DNA of 64,000 nt from an uncultured Gallionellaceae bacterium (GTDB lineage: Bacteria; Pseudomonadota; Gammaproteobacteria; Burkholderiales; Gallionellaceae): the NCBI GenBank assembly GCA_903847155.1, contig CAINCU010000031.1, forward strand, positions 1 through 64,000, read 5' to 3'. The notes under the pieces were generated by a model. The model searched no databases. It saw only the letters and a program-made list of their open reading frames with translations, and had not been told where the DNA came from. This document shows, piece after piece, positions 45,383-55,542 of this stretch (positions are counted from its first letter, which is position 1; the number at the start of each line of letters is the position of its first letter). The position numbers and the translations under genes are program-made.

Positions 45383-46609
45383 TCAGAACAGGATAGAGGA
45401 AATTAAACCGATCACCACTAATACCATGATCGCCAGCAATAAATATCCGCCGATGTTTGATGACATAGAGCTTGTGGTGGTGGCGCGCGTCAATTTAGAG
45501 TTTGGCATCATCCCGTTTTTCGCTTGCAGTCCTGATGCGGCATGGTTGATCTCTACCATACTTGGACGCGATATTTTCAATGTTTTGGAAATCTCCTCGA
45601 CATCCTCTTGGCTGGCAGTCAACGCTGCCAGAATCATAGTCGCTTTCGACGAATCAAAAGATGATGACAACCCAAAAACGGCAGCTGATTTCGAATCATC
45701 CGTCGATTCAATCAACGAAGTTGCCACAACACCAACGTGCGAAATGCCTGATGTGGATAGAGACTTCTCTGCCAATGCATGGTCGGGCGGCAATGAATCG
45801 CGGCATGCACGCAGGTCATTGGCCAATTCACGCGCATTTTGATAACGCGCATCCAAATCTTTTGCCAGCGCTTTGGCCACAATAAAATTCAACATATCCG
45901 GCACTGCCGGATTCAAGTTCCTTGGTGGAGCAGGTATAACATTCATGGTCTGATACATGATGGCGTTGATGTTTTCGCCAACAAATGGCGCTTGTCCCGC
46001 CAGCATTTCGTACAGCATCACACCCAAGGAAAAAATATCAGATCTCTGATCAATAGTCCGACCCATGACTTGTTCTGGAGACATATACTTGGGTGAACCA
46101 AGTACCATTCCGGTCTGGGTATGAACGGATGCTGATTCCATGCGTGCAATACCAAAATCGGTGATTTTTACATGACTCTCATGAGTCACCATGATATTGG
46201 ATGGCTTTACATCCCGATGCACGATGCCATTTTCGTGTGCATACGCTAACCCAGATGCAACCTGCGACACAATTTCCAACACTTCTTTGACTGGCAACAA
46301 CTTGGATTCATTGAGTACATCCCGCAACTCGCGGCCATGCAAATACTCCATCGCAATGTAGGCGACTTCTCCACTTTTGCCTACATCATATATAGTGACA
46401 ATGTTCGGGTGACTCAAGCGTCCCGCTGCTTTGGCCTCTTGATAAAAGCGCCTTTCATATTCTTCTTTTTCTTCTTGTGCCAAGCCAAGATTGATCGTCT
46501 TGATTGCAACTGTACGATCAATCAGCGGGTCTGTTGCCTTATAGACCACACCCATCGCCCCCTGACCGATCTCGGAGATGATTTTATAGCGCCCCAAGTG
46601 GCTAATCAT
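45383..46609 (-). CDS. membrane-anchored Ser/Thr protein kinase (Hanks type)
   Basis: A 408-residue kinase. The catalytic domain is complete over about 5-265: glycine loop IGQGAMGVVYKA, Lys in TVAIKTI, HRDVKPSNIMV, DFGIA and GSPKYMSPEQ. A Ser/Thr-rich linker (about 275-375) leads to a single C-terminal membrane helix (YLLLAIMVLVVIGLISSIL), so the kinase faces the cytosol with almost no periplasmic part. ATG 46609 is preferred; ATG 46615 and TTG 46627 are alternatives. It is the last gene of a unit with a TssQ-like lipoprotein and a cyclase-like protein, suggesting one signalling module. Confidence 0.9.
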   Translation of the reverse strand: MISHLGRYKIISEIGQGAMGVVYKATDPLIDRTVAIKTINLGLAQEEKEEYERRFYQEAKAAGRLSHPNIVTIYDVGKSGEVAYIAMEYLHGRELRDVLNESKLLPVKEVLEIVSQVASGLAYAHENGIVHRDVKPSNIMVTHESHVKITDFGIARMESASVHTQTGMVLGSPKYMSPEQVMGRTIDQRSDIFSLGVMLYEMLAGQAPFVGENINAIMYQTMNVIPAPPRNLNPAVPDMLNFIVAKALAKDLDARYQNARELANDLRACRDSLPPDHALAEKSLSTSGISHVGVVATSLIESTDDSKSAAVFGLSSSFDSSKATMILAALTASQEDVEEISKTLKISRPSMVEINHAASGLQAKNGMMPNSKLTRATTTSSMSSNIGGYLLLAIMVLVVIGLISSILF

Positions 46610-46627
46610 GGTCATTGCTCTTGTCAA

Positions 46628-47035
46628 TTATTTTGATAGTTTATTTCTTTCACTACTAAACACCGGCCCCCATACCGGGTGACCGGCCTCAGCCGGGCTT
46701 AAATTGAAATTAGGATCAAGTTCGAATGCTTTCCTAAAGGACTCTCTGCACAACCTATCTTGAGATGAAACGCAATGAATGAAAGCCATATATTTGTACG
46801 CTCTCACCTTTTCTGCAGTGCTTGCAGCCTGGTTATTCAACAAGCTCTGCAAGATAGTCATGGATGCTGCGTAATCCCCGTCTTCATAGCTTTTAATGCC
46901 GTTGTTTAGTACATGATCGGTGGGACTACTAAACCATCTGGCATCACGACCATCGTCACAAGAAACTACCGAGGAACAACCACCCAACATCAGCACGCAC
47001 AACACAACCAAGATGACACTCTTGCTGTTATTCAA
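46628..47035 (-). CDS. TssQ-like / TPR lipoprotein
   Basis: A 135-residue lipoprotein: SVILVVLCVLMLGGCSS gives the lipobox, with Cys the probable lipid site. The mature part has TPR-like helices (NNGIKSYEDGDYAASMTILQ) and ends with NLSPAEAGHPVWGPVFSSE. That ending is characteristic of the TssQ family of type VI secretion-associated lipoproteins. No other T6SS gene is in view. The start is uncertain: TTG 47035 follows a strong GAGGAG, while GTG 47053 gives a longer N-terminus. It lies between the cyclase-like and kinase genes. Confidence 0.75.
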   Translation of the reverse strand: MNNSKSVILVVLCVLMLGGCSSVVSCDDGRDARWFSSPTDHVLNNGIKSYEDGDYAASMTILQSLLNNQAASTAEKVRAYKYMAFIHCVSSQDRLCRESFRKAFELDPNFNLSPAEAGHPVWGPVFSSERNKLSK

Positions 47036-47056
47036 GATTCTCTCCTCTGACACTTG

Positions 47057-48265
47057 CTAATTGCCAAACTTATGGCTAATACTTATTTTTTCTCCAGCTT
47101 TAATTTTAATTGTCTGTTTATATACGGGAAAGGTGGTATTTCGAATCTCTATGACATGCGCTCCAGCAGGAACCTTAAGCTTGATTAAGGGAGGACAGGC
47201 GTCAATCATGGTGCCATCAAGATATACATCACCCCATGGCTTAATCTTGAACAGGACTATGCCAACAGCCTCTTTTTTCGGAACAAGCGCTTTCTTTTCT
47301 GCGGCTATTTTTAACTTATGCGCGGACTGCACAGGCTTTTTCTGATTAGTCGCAGCACTTTCAGAAGATGTTGGGGTAATTTGCAGAGCAGGCACTACCG
47401 CTGATTGAGCGACCTTGTCTGAAACAACAGAACTTGCCGTTGCAACCTTGGATATAGCTTCGTGCGAAACCTCCGCCTTGTGACTTAGCTTGACTATCAG
47501 CAATCCCGCCAACAATAACGGCAAAATAGCCATTCCGATATATGCTGCCTTCAGTTGAAATGATGCCTGACCATACCGCTCAAGCAAGTGAGTGGCCTGG
47601 CTGTTGCTCCACGTTAGTAATGCATTCCAGTACCCCTTGCTCTTCGTGAACAATTGGCTCAGTTTCTTTGAAAATCTCACACCCCAACTTAAGTGACTCG
47701 TCTGCTGAACCCCTGACATATCTCCGAAATGTCCGATTTCATACACTTCATGTTCACGAACATGTTTATCGGTTCGCGAACCGCTGTATTGGAACAATCC
47801 CGAATATTCCTGCGACAAACGAGAAGCAGCTTCGAAATAGGAACGCGATACCAATATCTGCCCGGCGGCAGCAAAGCACATCACCCTTTGTGCCACATTG
47901 ACACCATCACCCACGATATTTGGTTGGCCGTTGATATCTTTCACCAAGCGCACCGGTCCGAGATTCACTCCCATCCGCACAAGTAAAGGCGGATCAATGA
48001 GCCCCTCTTCACTCAGTAGACTTTTGCGCATTCTCAGCGCGGCACGTAACGCATCCTCCACATCACCCAGAAAACTGATTGCCGCACCATCGCCAGTATC
48101 CAGAATGATGCGATCATTGACCGGAACATCGCGGATAGCATTGGACAGAAAGGCGTTGAATCGCTCTTTCTGTGATATTTGCCCTGCGACTGATTTCTTT
48201 GAATATTCGACAATATCCAAGAAAAAAACGCTGCAGATAATAGTCTTCCCGCCCCGCTCTTCCAT
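47057..48265 (-). CDS. class III cyclase-like membrane protein with PEGA-like tail
   Basis: A 402-residue protein. The N-terminal adenylate/guanylate cyclase homology domain (about 8-180) has the metal-binding FFLDIVEYSKKS and DTGDGAAISFLGD and the later VGDGVNVAQRVM, so key residues look largely kept. One membrane helix (AAYIGMAILPLLLAGLLIV, about 235-255) follows, then a Lys/Ala/Ser-rich linker and a C-terminal PEGA-like domain (IVLFKIKPWGDVYLDG, LKVPAGAHVIEIRN) expected in the periplasm. It heads the unit with the lipoprotein and kinase. Whether it makes cAMP, cGMP or nothing cannot be told. Confidence 0.85.
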   Translation of the reverse strand: MEERGGKTIICSVFFLDIVEYSKKSVAGQISQKERFNAFLSNAIRDVPVNDRIILDTGDGAAISFLGDVEDALRAALRMRKSLLSEEGLIDPPLLVRMGVNLGPVRLVKDINGQPNIVGDGVNVAQRVMCFAAAGQILVSRSYFEAASRLSQEYSGLFQYSGSRTDKHVREHEVYEIGHFGDMSGVQQTSHLSWGVRFSKKLSQLFTKSKGYWNALLTWSNSQATHLLERYGQASFQLKAAYIGMAILPLLLAGLLIVKLSHKAEVSHEAISKVATASSVVSDKVAQSAVVPALQITPTSSESAATNQKKPVQSAHKLKIAAEKKALVPKKEAVGIVLFKIKPWGDVYLDGTMIDACPPLIKLKVPAGAHVIEIRNTTFPVYKQTIKIKAGEKISISHKFGN

Positions 48266-48356
48266 TTATTCTCGCACGCTATTCGCGCCCAATTTTTGTA
48301 TTCTGAAATATTGCTACTCAAGCTGCCTGATTCTAACGATATATACGCCAATTTCG

Positions 48357-49202
48357 CTAGTTTTTTCGTGACCGTGCACGCGGAAGTTTCCCTTTCCTTC
48401 CATCATCAACCACTTGTCTGGCAACACCAACAGGTAAACCCACCCATTCCAATATTGCCCTCACCTCCCCATCGCCCAACTCCGACATCATGCCGCGTTT
48501 GATGCGCGGTGGCAGATTGATAATGCCAAAACGAATACGCATCAAACGACTCACCGTTAGCCCCAGCGCCTCGAAAGAACGGCGTACCACGCGGTTGCGC
48601 CCCTCTTTAAGCACCAAGTGATACCAGTGATTGAAGCCTTCGCCACCCGCGTCGCTAAGTTGTTCGAATCGCACTACCCCGTCTTCCAGCTCAATTCCAT
48701 CCTTGGTCATCTGGTTCATCTGATCCGGTGTCATTTCGCCCTGCACGCGCACCGCATATTCGCGCTCCACCTCGAAACGAGGATGCATTAGCCGATTGGC
48801 CAATTCACCGGAGGTGGTAAAAATGAGCAGTCCGCTGGTGTTGAAATCCAGACGCCCGATAGCGATCCACTTCTGCCCGCGCAATTTAGGCAGCGCATCG
48901 AATACAGTAGCGCGTTCGTTCGGATCATCACGACTAACAATCTCGCCTTCCTGCTTGTGGTACAGCAACACGCGCGGCATGGCCTGCTCGGCTTGAAGAA
49001 GCTGGAGTCGCACAACGCGCCCATCTACTTGCACTTTGTCGCCCTCGGACACGCGCATTCCCAACGTTGCTACTGTACCGTTCACCATCACCCGCCCGGC
49101 ACTGATCCAGTCTTCCATCTCACGGCGCGAGCCGATACCTGCTTGTGCCAGCACTTTTTGCAATCGCTCGCCTTGCGGGTTTGCTTCAATTTGTTCACTC
49201 AT
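48357..49202 (-). CDS. rluB: 23S rRNA pseudouridine synthase (RluB type)
   Basis: A 281-residue enzyme of the RsuA/RluB family: S4 domain ([20 protein letters not shown]) then the catalytic domain with [20 protein letters not shown], whose Asp is the nucleophile. [19 protein letters not shown] is also typical. It overlaps recR by ATGA. Confidence 0.92.
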   Translation of the reverse strand: MSEQIEANPQGERLQKVLAQAGIGSRREMEDWISAGRVMVNGTVATLGMRVSEGDKVQVDGRVVRLQLLQAEQAMPRVLLYHKQEGEIVSRDDPNERATVFDALPKLRGQKWIAIGRLDFNTSGLLIFTTSGELANRLMHPRFEVEREYAVRVQGEMTPDQMNQMTKDGIELEDGVVRFEQLSDAGGEGFNHWYHLVLKEGRNRVVRRSFEALGLTVSRLMRIRFGIINLPPRIKRGMMSELGDGEVRAILEWVGLPVGVARQVVDDGRKGKLPRARSRKN

Positions 49203-49798
49203 TCTGTCACCGCTCGTCTTTCCAGCACGGCTTGTGCCAAAGTCCCGCTATCCACATGTTCCAATTCGCCGCCGACTGGCAAGCCGCGCGCAATGCGCGA
49301 CACCTTAATATCCTGTGAACGCAGCAAAGTCGCTAGATAATGCGCAGTCGCCTCACCCTCAACGGTGAAGTTAGTCGCCAAAATCACCTCGCACGACAAC
49401 TCCTGCGCCCGTTTGAGCAAACGTTCCAGCGGCAATTCCCGTGCTCCCAATCCATCCAACGGTGAAAGCCGTCCCATCAACACAAAGTACATACCGCGAA
49501 AACATTGCGCCTGCTCCATCATCAATAAATCGGCAGGCATCTCCACCACACACAGCAGATTCGTCTCACGTCGAGCGGAACTGCACAAGGCGCAAGTTTC
49601 TTCTTCAGAAAAATTATTGCACTTGGAACAATGCTTGACGCTTTCCACCGCATGATCGAGCGCACGCGCCAAGTGCAACGCGCCTTGCTTGTCGCGTTGC
49701 AGCAGATGATAGGCCATACGCTGAGCGGATTTCGGCCCCACGCCGGGCAAACAGCGCAAAGCCTTGATCAGGTCTTCCAGACTGGAAGGTGTGTTCAT
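49199..49798 (-). CDS. recR: recombination protein RecR
   Basis: A 199-residue recombination mediator: helix-hairpin-helix ([20 protein letters not shown]), a four-Cys zinc motif ([17 protein letters not shown]), a TOPRIM domain ([32 protein letters not shown]) and a C-terminal [17 protein letters not shown]. It follows ybaB directly. Confidence 0.97.
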   Translation of the reverse strand: MNTPSSLEDLIKALRCLPGVGPKSAQRMAYHLLQRDKQGALHLARALDHAVESVKHCSKCNNFSEEETCALCSSARRETNLLCVVEMPADLLMMEQAQCFRGMYFVLMGRLSPLDGLGARELPLERLLKRAQELSCEVILATNFTVEGEATAHYLATLLRSQDIKVSRIARGLPVGGELEHVDSGTLAQAVLERRAVTE

Positions 49799-50122
49799 TT
49801 AAAACGGCAGGTTCATACCCGGCGGAAGATTCATTCCGGCAGTGAATCCACTCATGCGTTTTTTCGATGTCTCATCGACTTTCTTATTGGCATCGTTCAA
49901 CGCCGCCACAATCAAGTCTTCCAGCATCTCTTTGTCGTCCAGCACGCTTTGATCCAGATTCACGCGGCGCACTTCATGTGCGCAGGTCATGGTTACTTTG
50001 ACCATGCCGGAACCGGACTGACCTTCCACCTCAACGCTGGCCAACTCGTCCTGCGCCTTTTTCATATTTGCCTGCATCTGTTGCGCCTGCTTCATCAGCC
50101 CGGCCATTCCGCCCTTCATCAT
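49799..50122 (-). CDS. ybaB: YbaB/EbfC nucleoid-associated protein
   Basis: A 107-residue DNA-binding protein: [20 protein letters not shown] then the sheet core [20 protein letters not shown]. The second codon pair (ATG 50122) has GGAGGA at good spacing; a GTG six bases upstream is less likely. The dnaX-ybaB-recR order is conserved across bacteria. Confidence 0.95.
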   Translation of the reverse strand: MMKGGMAGLMKQAQQMQANMKKAQDELASVEVEGQSGSGMVKVTMTCAHEVRRVNLDQSVLDDKEMLEDLIVAALNDANKKVDETSKKRMSGFTAGMNLPPGMNLPF

Positions 50123-50142
50123 TTTCACTTCCTCCGGTTTAG

Positions 50143-51762
50143 TTATACAGGTCTGATCGAATTCTCGATCAGTTGTGCGCCGAACTGCGCTTGCGCTTCA
50201 CGTACAAAGGTATCGTGCTTGATCGCGTCTTCCGCCTGCTGCTGACGCGTCATCTTCTCGTGCTGCTCGACGGCGGCAGGAGTCGCCACGTTTTTCTCCG
50301 CCCCCAGTTCCACCACCAGCCTGATCGGTTTGACGAAATACTCGCTGAGTGCCGCTTGCAATTTATCCTGCGCGATCTTGTTGCTTTGCAAATGCTTGTG
50401 TTGCGGTGCGAGATTCAGCACCAAACGACCTTCGGTAAAACTTGCCAACACACTGTTCTTCGCCAGTTCGCGCGCCATGCCTTGCAGATTGAGTTGCGAC
50501 AACAAAGCGTTCCAATCCAATTCGGTGCTGCTCGCTGCGCTCTGTAGCGGAGCAGACTGCCTCCCCAGTGTCGGCTCGGCGGCGACCAATTTTGACGCGA
50601 TTGCCTGTACTGGCTCAGCACCCGGTTTCACTGGCGCGGCGCGAGGAGCAGACTGTCCGATGCTCGCCGCTGAACCTTGCGGCGCAAATGCCAGCATGCG
50701 CAACAGCGTCATGGTGAAGCCGGCATATTCATCCGGTGCAAGTTCAATTTCATTGCGACCATGAATCACAATCTGATAGTTCAATTGAATTTCTTCAGGC
50801 GTGAACTGTTGCGCCAACTCCAGCAAACGCACTCGTTCCGGTTCGTCTTCCGGAATCGCATGCGGAATGGTCTGCGCCAACGCAATGTGATGCAATAGCG
50901 TCGCCAAATCCTGCAACGCCGCTTCGAACGCGATGCTGCGTATCGCCATATCGTCGGCGATGCGCAACAAACCTGCGCCATCACCTGCACGCAGCGTTTG
51001 CAGCAGATCAAACAAATAACCCTGGTCGATTGCTCCCAGCATGGTGCGCACCAGCGCCTCATCCACCTTGCCGGAAGAATAAGCAATAGCTTGATCCATC
51101 AGGCTCAATGCATCGCGCATACTGCCCTGCGCCGCGCGCGCGACCAGATTCAGCGCGCCGTTCTCGTAAGGAATATTTTCCTGTCCCAACACATATTGCA
51201 GATGCGTGACAATCAGCGCGGGCGGCAATTGCTTGAGATTGAACTGCAAGCAGCGCGACAACACGGTGACCGGAATCTTCTGCGGATCGGTAGTGGCGAG
51301 GATGAACTTCACATGCGACGGCGGCTCTTCCAGCGTCTTCAACATGGCGTTGAACGCCGACTTCGACAGCATGTGTACTTCGTCGATGATATACACCTTG
51401 AAACGCCCGCTGGTCGGCGCATACAGCGCGCTTTCCAGCAACTCGCGCATGTTATCGACCTGCGTATTCGATGCCGCATCCAGTTCAATCAGATCGACGA
51501 AACGCCCGCTATCGATTTCGGTGCAAGCGCCGCACACACCGCACGGCGTGGCGGTGATGCCGTTTTCACAATTCAGGGATTTGGCGAAGATGCGCGCAAT
51601 GGTGGTTTTGCCCACGCCGCGCGTGCCGGTGAACAGATAAGCGTGATGCAGGCGGTTCTGCGTGAGCGCGTTGGTCAGCGCTTGCACGACGTGCTCCTGC
51701 CCCGCCAGTTGAGCGAAGTTCCGGGGACGCCACTTGCGGGCTAGTACAGAAGTCGCTGACAT
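50143..51762 (-). CDS. dnaX: DNA polymerase III subunits gamma/tau
   Basis: A 539-residue clamp-loader ATPase. Walker A is [15 protein letters not shown], the zinc module [16 protein letters not shown], Walker [11 protein letters not shown], sensor 1 [17 protein letters not shown]. The C-terminal tau-like domain ends about residue 535. No slippery A6G-type frameshift site was noticed. ATG 51762 has GGAAAG 6 bases upstream. ffs lies directly upstream. Confidence 0.96.
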   Translation of the reverse strand: MSATSVLARKWRPRNFAQLAGQEHVVQALTNALTQNRLHHAYLFTGTRGVGKTTIARIFAKSLNCENGITATPCGVCGACTEIDSGRFVDLIELDAASNTQVDNMRELLESALYAPTSGRFKVYIIDEVHMLSKSAFNAMLKTLEEPPSHVKFILATTDPQKIPVTVLSRCLQFNLKQLPPALIVTHLQYVLGQENIPYENGALNLVARAAQGSMRDALSLMDQAIAYSSGKVDEALVRTMLGAIDQGYLFDLLQTLRAGDGAGLLRIADDMAIRSIAFEAALQDLATLLHHIALAQTIPHAIPEDEPERVRLLELAQQFTPEEIQLNYQIVIHGRNEIELAPDEYAGFTMTLLRMLAFAPQGSAASIGQSAPRAAPVKPGAEPVQAIASKLVAAEPTLGRQSAPLQSAASSTELDWNALLSQLNLQGMARELAKNSVLASFTEGRLVLNLAPQHKHLQSNKIAQDKLQAALSEYFVKPIRLVVELGAEKNVATPAAVEQHEKMTRQQQAEDAIKHDTFVREAQAQFGAQLIENSIRPV

Positions 51763-51800
51763 ATCACTTTCCAATCGAGTGTAACACCCTCGAAAAACAG

Positions 51801-51900
51801 GAGGCGAGCCTTACCCCCGGCACTTGCACCGACTGGCTGTGGCTGCTTCCTTCCGGACCTGACCAGGTTCACCAAAGTGCAATGCGGGGAGACCCGCCAA
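51801..51900 (-). ncRNA. ffs: 4.5S RNA, signal recognition particle RNA
   Basis: The minus strand contains the SRP RNA core CAGGTCAGGTCCGGAAGGAA followed by GCAGCC, with the GGAA tetraloop and internal loops. The ends GGCGGGTC (from 51898) and GGCTCGCC (to 51803) pair to close the hairpin, giving about 96-100 nucleotides. A T5 run follows at 51792-51796 as a terminator. It partners Ffh in co-translational targeting; the position before dnaX is common. Confidence 0.95.
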
Positions 51901-51950
51901 ATCATTGAAGCCTTGCATCATCATTTCGCAAAGCTTCGCAAGCTTACCAA

Positions 51951-53477
51951 CTAAATTTGTTTGACCGGAATCATCCCGATCCGTTTCTTCCACTCCGCCG
52001 GTCCGGTCTCGTGTACCGAGCGGCCTTGTGTATCCACTGCCACGGTCACCGGCATATCCTTCACCTCGAACTCGTAGATGGCTTCCATACCGAGATCGGC
52101 AAAGGCCACCACTTTCGCGCTCTTGATCGCTTTCGCCACCAGGTATGCTGCGCCGCCGACAGCCATCAGATATACCGCAGCGTGTTTTTTGATTGCCTCA
52201 ATACCGACCTTGCCGCGTTCCGCCTTGCCAACCATGCCGATCAGCCCGGTCTGCGCCAACATGCCCTCGGTGAACTTGTCCATTCGTGTCGCTGTTGTCG
52301 GTCCGGCGGGCCCGACCACTTCGTCGCGCACCGGATCAACCGGGCCGACATAGTAAATGAATCGACCGTTAAAATCCACGCCGGATGGTAGTTTTTCACC
52401 CTTCGCCAGCAAATCCAGAATACGCTTGTGCGCCGCATCGCGCCCGGTCAACAACTTGCCGGAGAGCAACAGCGTCTCACCCGGTTGCCATTTGGCAATG
52501 TCGGCACGCGTCACCGTATCGAGATTCACATGTCTTGCATCTGCCGCCGGTTGCCAATGCACATCTGGATAATCTTCAAGATTCGGCGGGGTAAAGGTTG
52601 CCACACCGCTGCCATCCAGTTCGAAATGGATGTGCCGCGTGGCGGCACAGTTCGGAATGATGGCAACCGGTTTGGAAGCCGCATGCGTCGGATAATCCAG
52701 AATCTTCACATCCAGCACCGTAGTCAGCCCGCCCAGACCCTGCGCGCCGATACCCAGCGCATTGATCCTGTCGAATATCTCGATACGCAACTCTTCAATA
52801 CGATTCTTGGGTCCACGCGCCTTCAGTTCGCTCATATCGATGTGTTCCATCAACGATTCTTTCGCCAGCAACATCGCCTTCTCTGCCGTACCGCCGATGC
52901 CGATGCCCAGTATTCCCGGAGGACACCAGCCAGCGCCCATGTGCGGCAACTGGTTCACCACCCACTCCACCACATCGTCGCTTGGGTTAAGCATCGTCAT
53001 CTTGGATTTATTCTCGGAACCGCCACCCTTGGCCGCGATGCGCACATCCACTTTATTGCCCGGCACGATTTCGTAATGCACCACCGCTGGCGTGTTGTCT
53101 TCCGTGTTCTTGCGTTTGCCTGCTGGATCGCTCACCACGGACGCGCGCAGCACATTGTCCGGGAATTGATACGCTTTACGCACTCCGGCATTCACCATCT
53201 CGGTGACACCCATCGTGGCATCCTCCCAGCGCACATCCATGCCCACACGCACAAACGCCGCCACGATGCCGGTGTCCTGACAAATCGGACGTTTGTCCAT
53301 TGCACACATGCGCGAGTTGGTCAGTATCTGCCCCATCGCATCCTTCGCCGCAGGCGATTCCTCGCATCGATAGGCCTCGGCCAGTGCTTGAACGAAATCT
53401 TGTGGGTGATAGTAAGAGATGAATTGCAGTGCGTCGGCGATGCTGTCAATAAAATCCTGCTGGCGGATAGCGGTCAT
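51951..53477 (-). CDS. class I fumarate hydratase
   Basis: A 508-residue [4Fe-4S] hydro-lyase interconverting fumarate and malate in the TCA cycle. The alpha-part has RPICQDTGIVAAFVRVG; cluster Cys candidates are in PICQDTG, MGAGWCPPGI and IPNCAATRH. The beta-part is fused at the C-terminal half (GPVDPVRDEVVGPAGPTTAT). This single-chain form matches FumA/FumB-type enzymes. It is a single gene diverging from ylqF. Confidence 0.95.
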   Translation of the reverse strand: MTAIRQQDFIDSIADALQFISYYHPQDFVQALAEAYRCEESPAAKDAMGQILTNSRMCAMDKRPICQDTGIVAAFVRVGMDVRWEDATMGVTEMVNAGVRKAYQFPDNVLRASVVSDPAGKRKNTEDNTPAVVHYEIVPGNKVDVRIAAKGGGSENKSKMTMLNPSDDVVEWVVNQLPHMGAGWCPPGILGIGIGGTAEKAMLLAKESLMEHIDMSELKARGPKNRIEELRIEIFDRINALGIGAQGLGGLTTVLDVKILDYPTHAASKPVAIIPNCAATRHIHFELDGSGVATFTPPNLEDYPDVHWQPAADARHVNLDTVTRADIAKWQPGETLLLSGKLLTGRDAAHKRILDLLAKGEKLPSGVDFNGRFIYYVGPVDPVRDEVVGPAGPTTATRMDKFTEGMLAQTGLIGMVGKAERGKVGIEAIKKHAAVYLMAVGGAAYLVAKAIKSAKVVAFADLGMEAIYEFEVKDMPVTVAVDTQGRSVHETGPAEWKKRIGMIPVKQI

Positions 53478-53576
53478 GTATAAACTCCAATTTAAGATTT
53501 AGAGATTATGGTTGGGCGGGCTAGTTGCGTCAAATACCAGTTAGAATGCGCGCCTCTTTCAAGCAATCTCCCAAAT

Positions 53577-54473
53577 ATGGCAATCCAATGGTTTCCCGGC
53601 CACATGACCTCGGCGAAAAAGAAAGCCGCCGAAACCATGGCGCGCATCGATGTCGTGATCGAGGTATTGGATGCGCGCGTGCCAGAAGCGGGCAGCAATC
53701 CGATGATCCGCGAACTGCGCCTGCATCGCCAGCGGCCTTGCCTCAAAGTGCTGAACAAGTCCGATCTTGCAGACCCGGCGGCAACGCAACTCTGGCTGGA
53801 TTTCTACAACAAGCAGGAAGGCGTGCAAGCTGTCGCACTCTCCTGCAAGAAGGCAGGCGATGCCGCGAAGATACCCAAACTGTGTCTGCCGCTCGCGCCG
53901 CATCGCGGTACGCCGCTCAAACCTTTGCGTATCATGATTATGGGCATTCCCAACGTCGGCAAATCCACGCTGATGAACACGCTGCTCAAGCGACGCGCGG
54001 TGGCGGTCGGCGACGAGCCTGCCATCACCAAGAACCAGCAGAGTTTCGACCTCAACGACCACGTGATATTGATCGACACGCCCGGGCTGATGTGGCCGAA
54101 GATCGAACACGAGAGTGACGGCCTGATGCTCGCCGCCAGCCACAGCATCGGCCGCAACGCCATCATTGATGAAGAAGTCGCTGCCTTTCTCGGCGATTTG
54201 CTACTGGCTCGCTATCCGGATTTGCTCCAAGCGCGTTACAAATTTCCGCTGGAAAATATGGACGGCTTCGCGCTCATCGAAGCCATTGCCAAACTGCGCA
54301 GCTACCGCATCCGTGGCAAGGATTATGATCTGGAAAAAGCGGCGATGACCTTGCTGCAAGACTATCGCACCGGCGCACTGGGACGCATCAGTCTGGAAAC
54401 ACCGACCACGCGCGCCGCGATGCTGCAACAGCAGCTGGTTTCGGCCTATAATCCGTCTATTACCAATTCCTAA
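53577..54473 (+). CDS. ylqF: ribosome biogenesis GTPase YlqF (RbgA)
   Basis: A 298-residue circularly permuted GTPase acting in 50S assembly. The order G4 (LNKSDLAD) before G1 ([12 protein letters not shown]) and G3 (DTPGLMWPK) shows the permutation; the start MAIQWFPGHMTSAKKK is typical. Frames beginning upstream at 53508 add a non-homologous leader. mlaA follows 10 bases later. Confidence 0.93.
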   Translation: MAIQWFPGHMTSAKKKAAETMARIDVVIEVLDARVPEAGSNPMIRELRLHRQRPCLKVLNKSDLADPAATQLWLDFYNKQEGVQAVALSCKKAGDAAKIPKLCLPLAPHRGTPLKPLRIMIMGIPNVGKSTLMNTLLKRRAVAVGDEPAITKNQQSFDLNDHVILIDTPGLMWPKIEHESDGLMLAASHSIGRNAIIDEEVAAFLGDLLLARYPDLLQARYKFPLENMDGFALIEAIAKLRSYRIRGKDYDLEKAAMTLLQDYRTGALGRISLETPTTRAAMLQQQLVSAYNPSITNS

Positions 54474-54483
54474 TATACTTCGT

Positions 54484-55194
54484 ATGCGTTCCATATCTAC
54501 CCTGTTGTTGACTGGCAGCCTCGCACTGACAGGTTGCAGTACCCTGCACATGAGCGCTTACAGTCTGGACAAAGACCCGCTCGAACCGATTAACCGCAAG
54601 GTATATGCATTCAACGACAGCGTCGATCGTGCCGCCATCAAACCTGCTGCGCAGGTTTATGCCAAGGTTGTGCCCACTCGCATCAAAACGATGGTTAATA
54701 ATTTTTTCGACAATATTGACGACGTTAACGTCACGGCCAACGATCTGCTGCAAGCCAAATTCAACCAGGCCGCAAATGATGGTGGTCGCGTGCTATTCAA
54801 TACCACGTTCGGTATTTTTGGATTATTCGAAATCACGAATCGACTGGAAAAACACAACGAGGATTTCGGCCAGACCTTGGGCTACTGGGGAGTCAACAGT
54901 GGCTGCTATCTCGTGCTGCCGTTCTGGGGTCCCAGCTCTTTACGCGACGGAGTGGGCTTGTATGCGGACAGCAAGATCGGCGTCATCAGCAACACGCCGG
55001 ACGTTCCCGTGCGCAACTCGGCATGGGCCTTCAGCGCGTTTAATACGCGCGTCAACTTGCTGGATCAGGAAAAGGTCATGGATGAAGCGACCATTGACCG
55101 CTACAGTTTCATGCGCGACGCCTATCTGATGCATCGGCAAAATCTGGTTTACGACGGCAACCCACCGCGCCAAAAATACGACGATGAGGATTAA
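54484..55194 (+). CDS. mlaA: phospholipid-binding lipoprotein MlaA (VacJ)
   Basis: A 236-residue outer-membrane lipoprotein that removes mislocalised phospholipids from the outer leaflet. The lipobox is SLALTGCSTL. Family wording: DPLEPINRKVYAFNDSVD, NNFFDNIDDVNVTANDLLQ, FGQTLGYWGVNSGCYLVLP. It follows ylqF closely and probably shares its transcript. Confidence 0.93.
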   Translation: MRSISTLLLTGSLALTGCSTLHMSAYSLDKDPLEPINRKVYAFNDSVDRAAIKPAAQVYAKVVPTRIKTMVNNFFDNIDDVNVTANDLLQAKFNQAANDGGRVLFNTTFGIFGLFEITNRLEKHNEDFGQTLGYWGVNSGCYLVLPFWGPSSLRDGVGLYADSKIGVISNTPDVPVRNSAWAFSAFNTRVNLLDQEKVMDEATIDRYSFMRDAYLMHRQNLVYDGNPPRQKYDDED

Positions 55195-55380
55195 CAAATG
55201 GCGGGACTAACCCGCCGTTTTTCATTCAGCACTAACCAATATCCATGCCGCCAATCGCGCGCGACGATTCGCTTGGATAATCCTGATCATCCCAACTGAG
55301 TTGTTTATCCGCCAGAATCAATCTGACCTACGCAAGTAGCGTCAAATGGCAATCTGCATGCCTATATCTTGTAGAGTTAC

Positions 55381-55434
55381 GTCAATAGGCGATCTACAAT
55401 AAAAGACATTGAAGAAGTCCGTATTTACTGCCTT
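55381..55434 (+). repeat. bulged-hairpin repeat R2, copy D
   Basis: It begins GTCAATAGGCGATCTACAAT and ends GTCCGTATTTACTGCCTT. Its first 19 bases are identical to copy B. The inner stem has decayed more than in the other copies. Confidence 0.7.
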
Positions 55435-55468
55435 GCGACCATGCTGTATTTTCAAATCGTAACAATGG

Positions 55469-55496
55469 AAAAAGCCCGCATTTCTGCGGGCTTTTT
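55469..55496. terminator. bidirectional terminator
   Basis: A5-GCCCGCA-TTTC-TGCGGGC-T5: a 7-bp GC-rich stem with A/T runs on both sides. It serves the leftward porin gene ending at 55543 and could also stop rightward transcription from mlaA. Confidence 0.9.
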
Positions 55497-55542
55497 CTTG
55501 ATGGCAGTTAATCAAATATCGTAACAACAATATGCGATCAAA

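Larger units (their letters stand above)
55195..55542. other. convergent intergenic region, mlaA to porin
   Basis: It holds repeat R2 copy D (55381-55434) and a bidirectional terminator (55469-55496). The small frame 55342-55530 only translates these. No gene is seen. Confidence 0.6.

Noticed and set aside
50143-51762. Programmed frameshift in dnaX producing gamma
   Set aside because: No A-rich slippery heptamer followed by a stem-loop was noticed in the linker region.
52428-53483. 351-codon frame antisense to class I fumarase
   Set aside because: The fumarase frame on the minus strand has complete motifs; this one has none.
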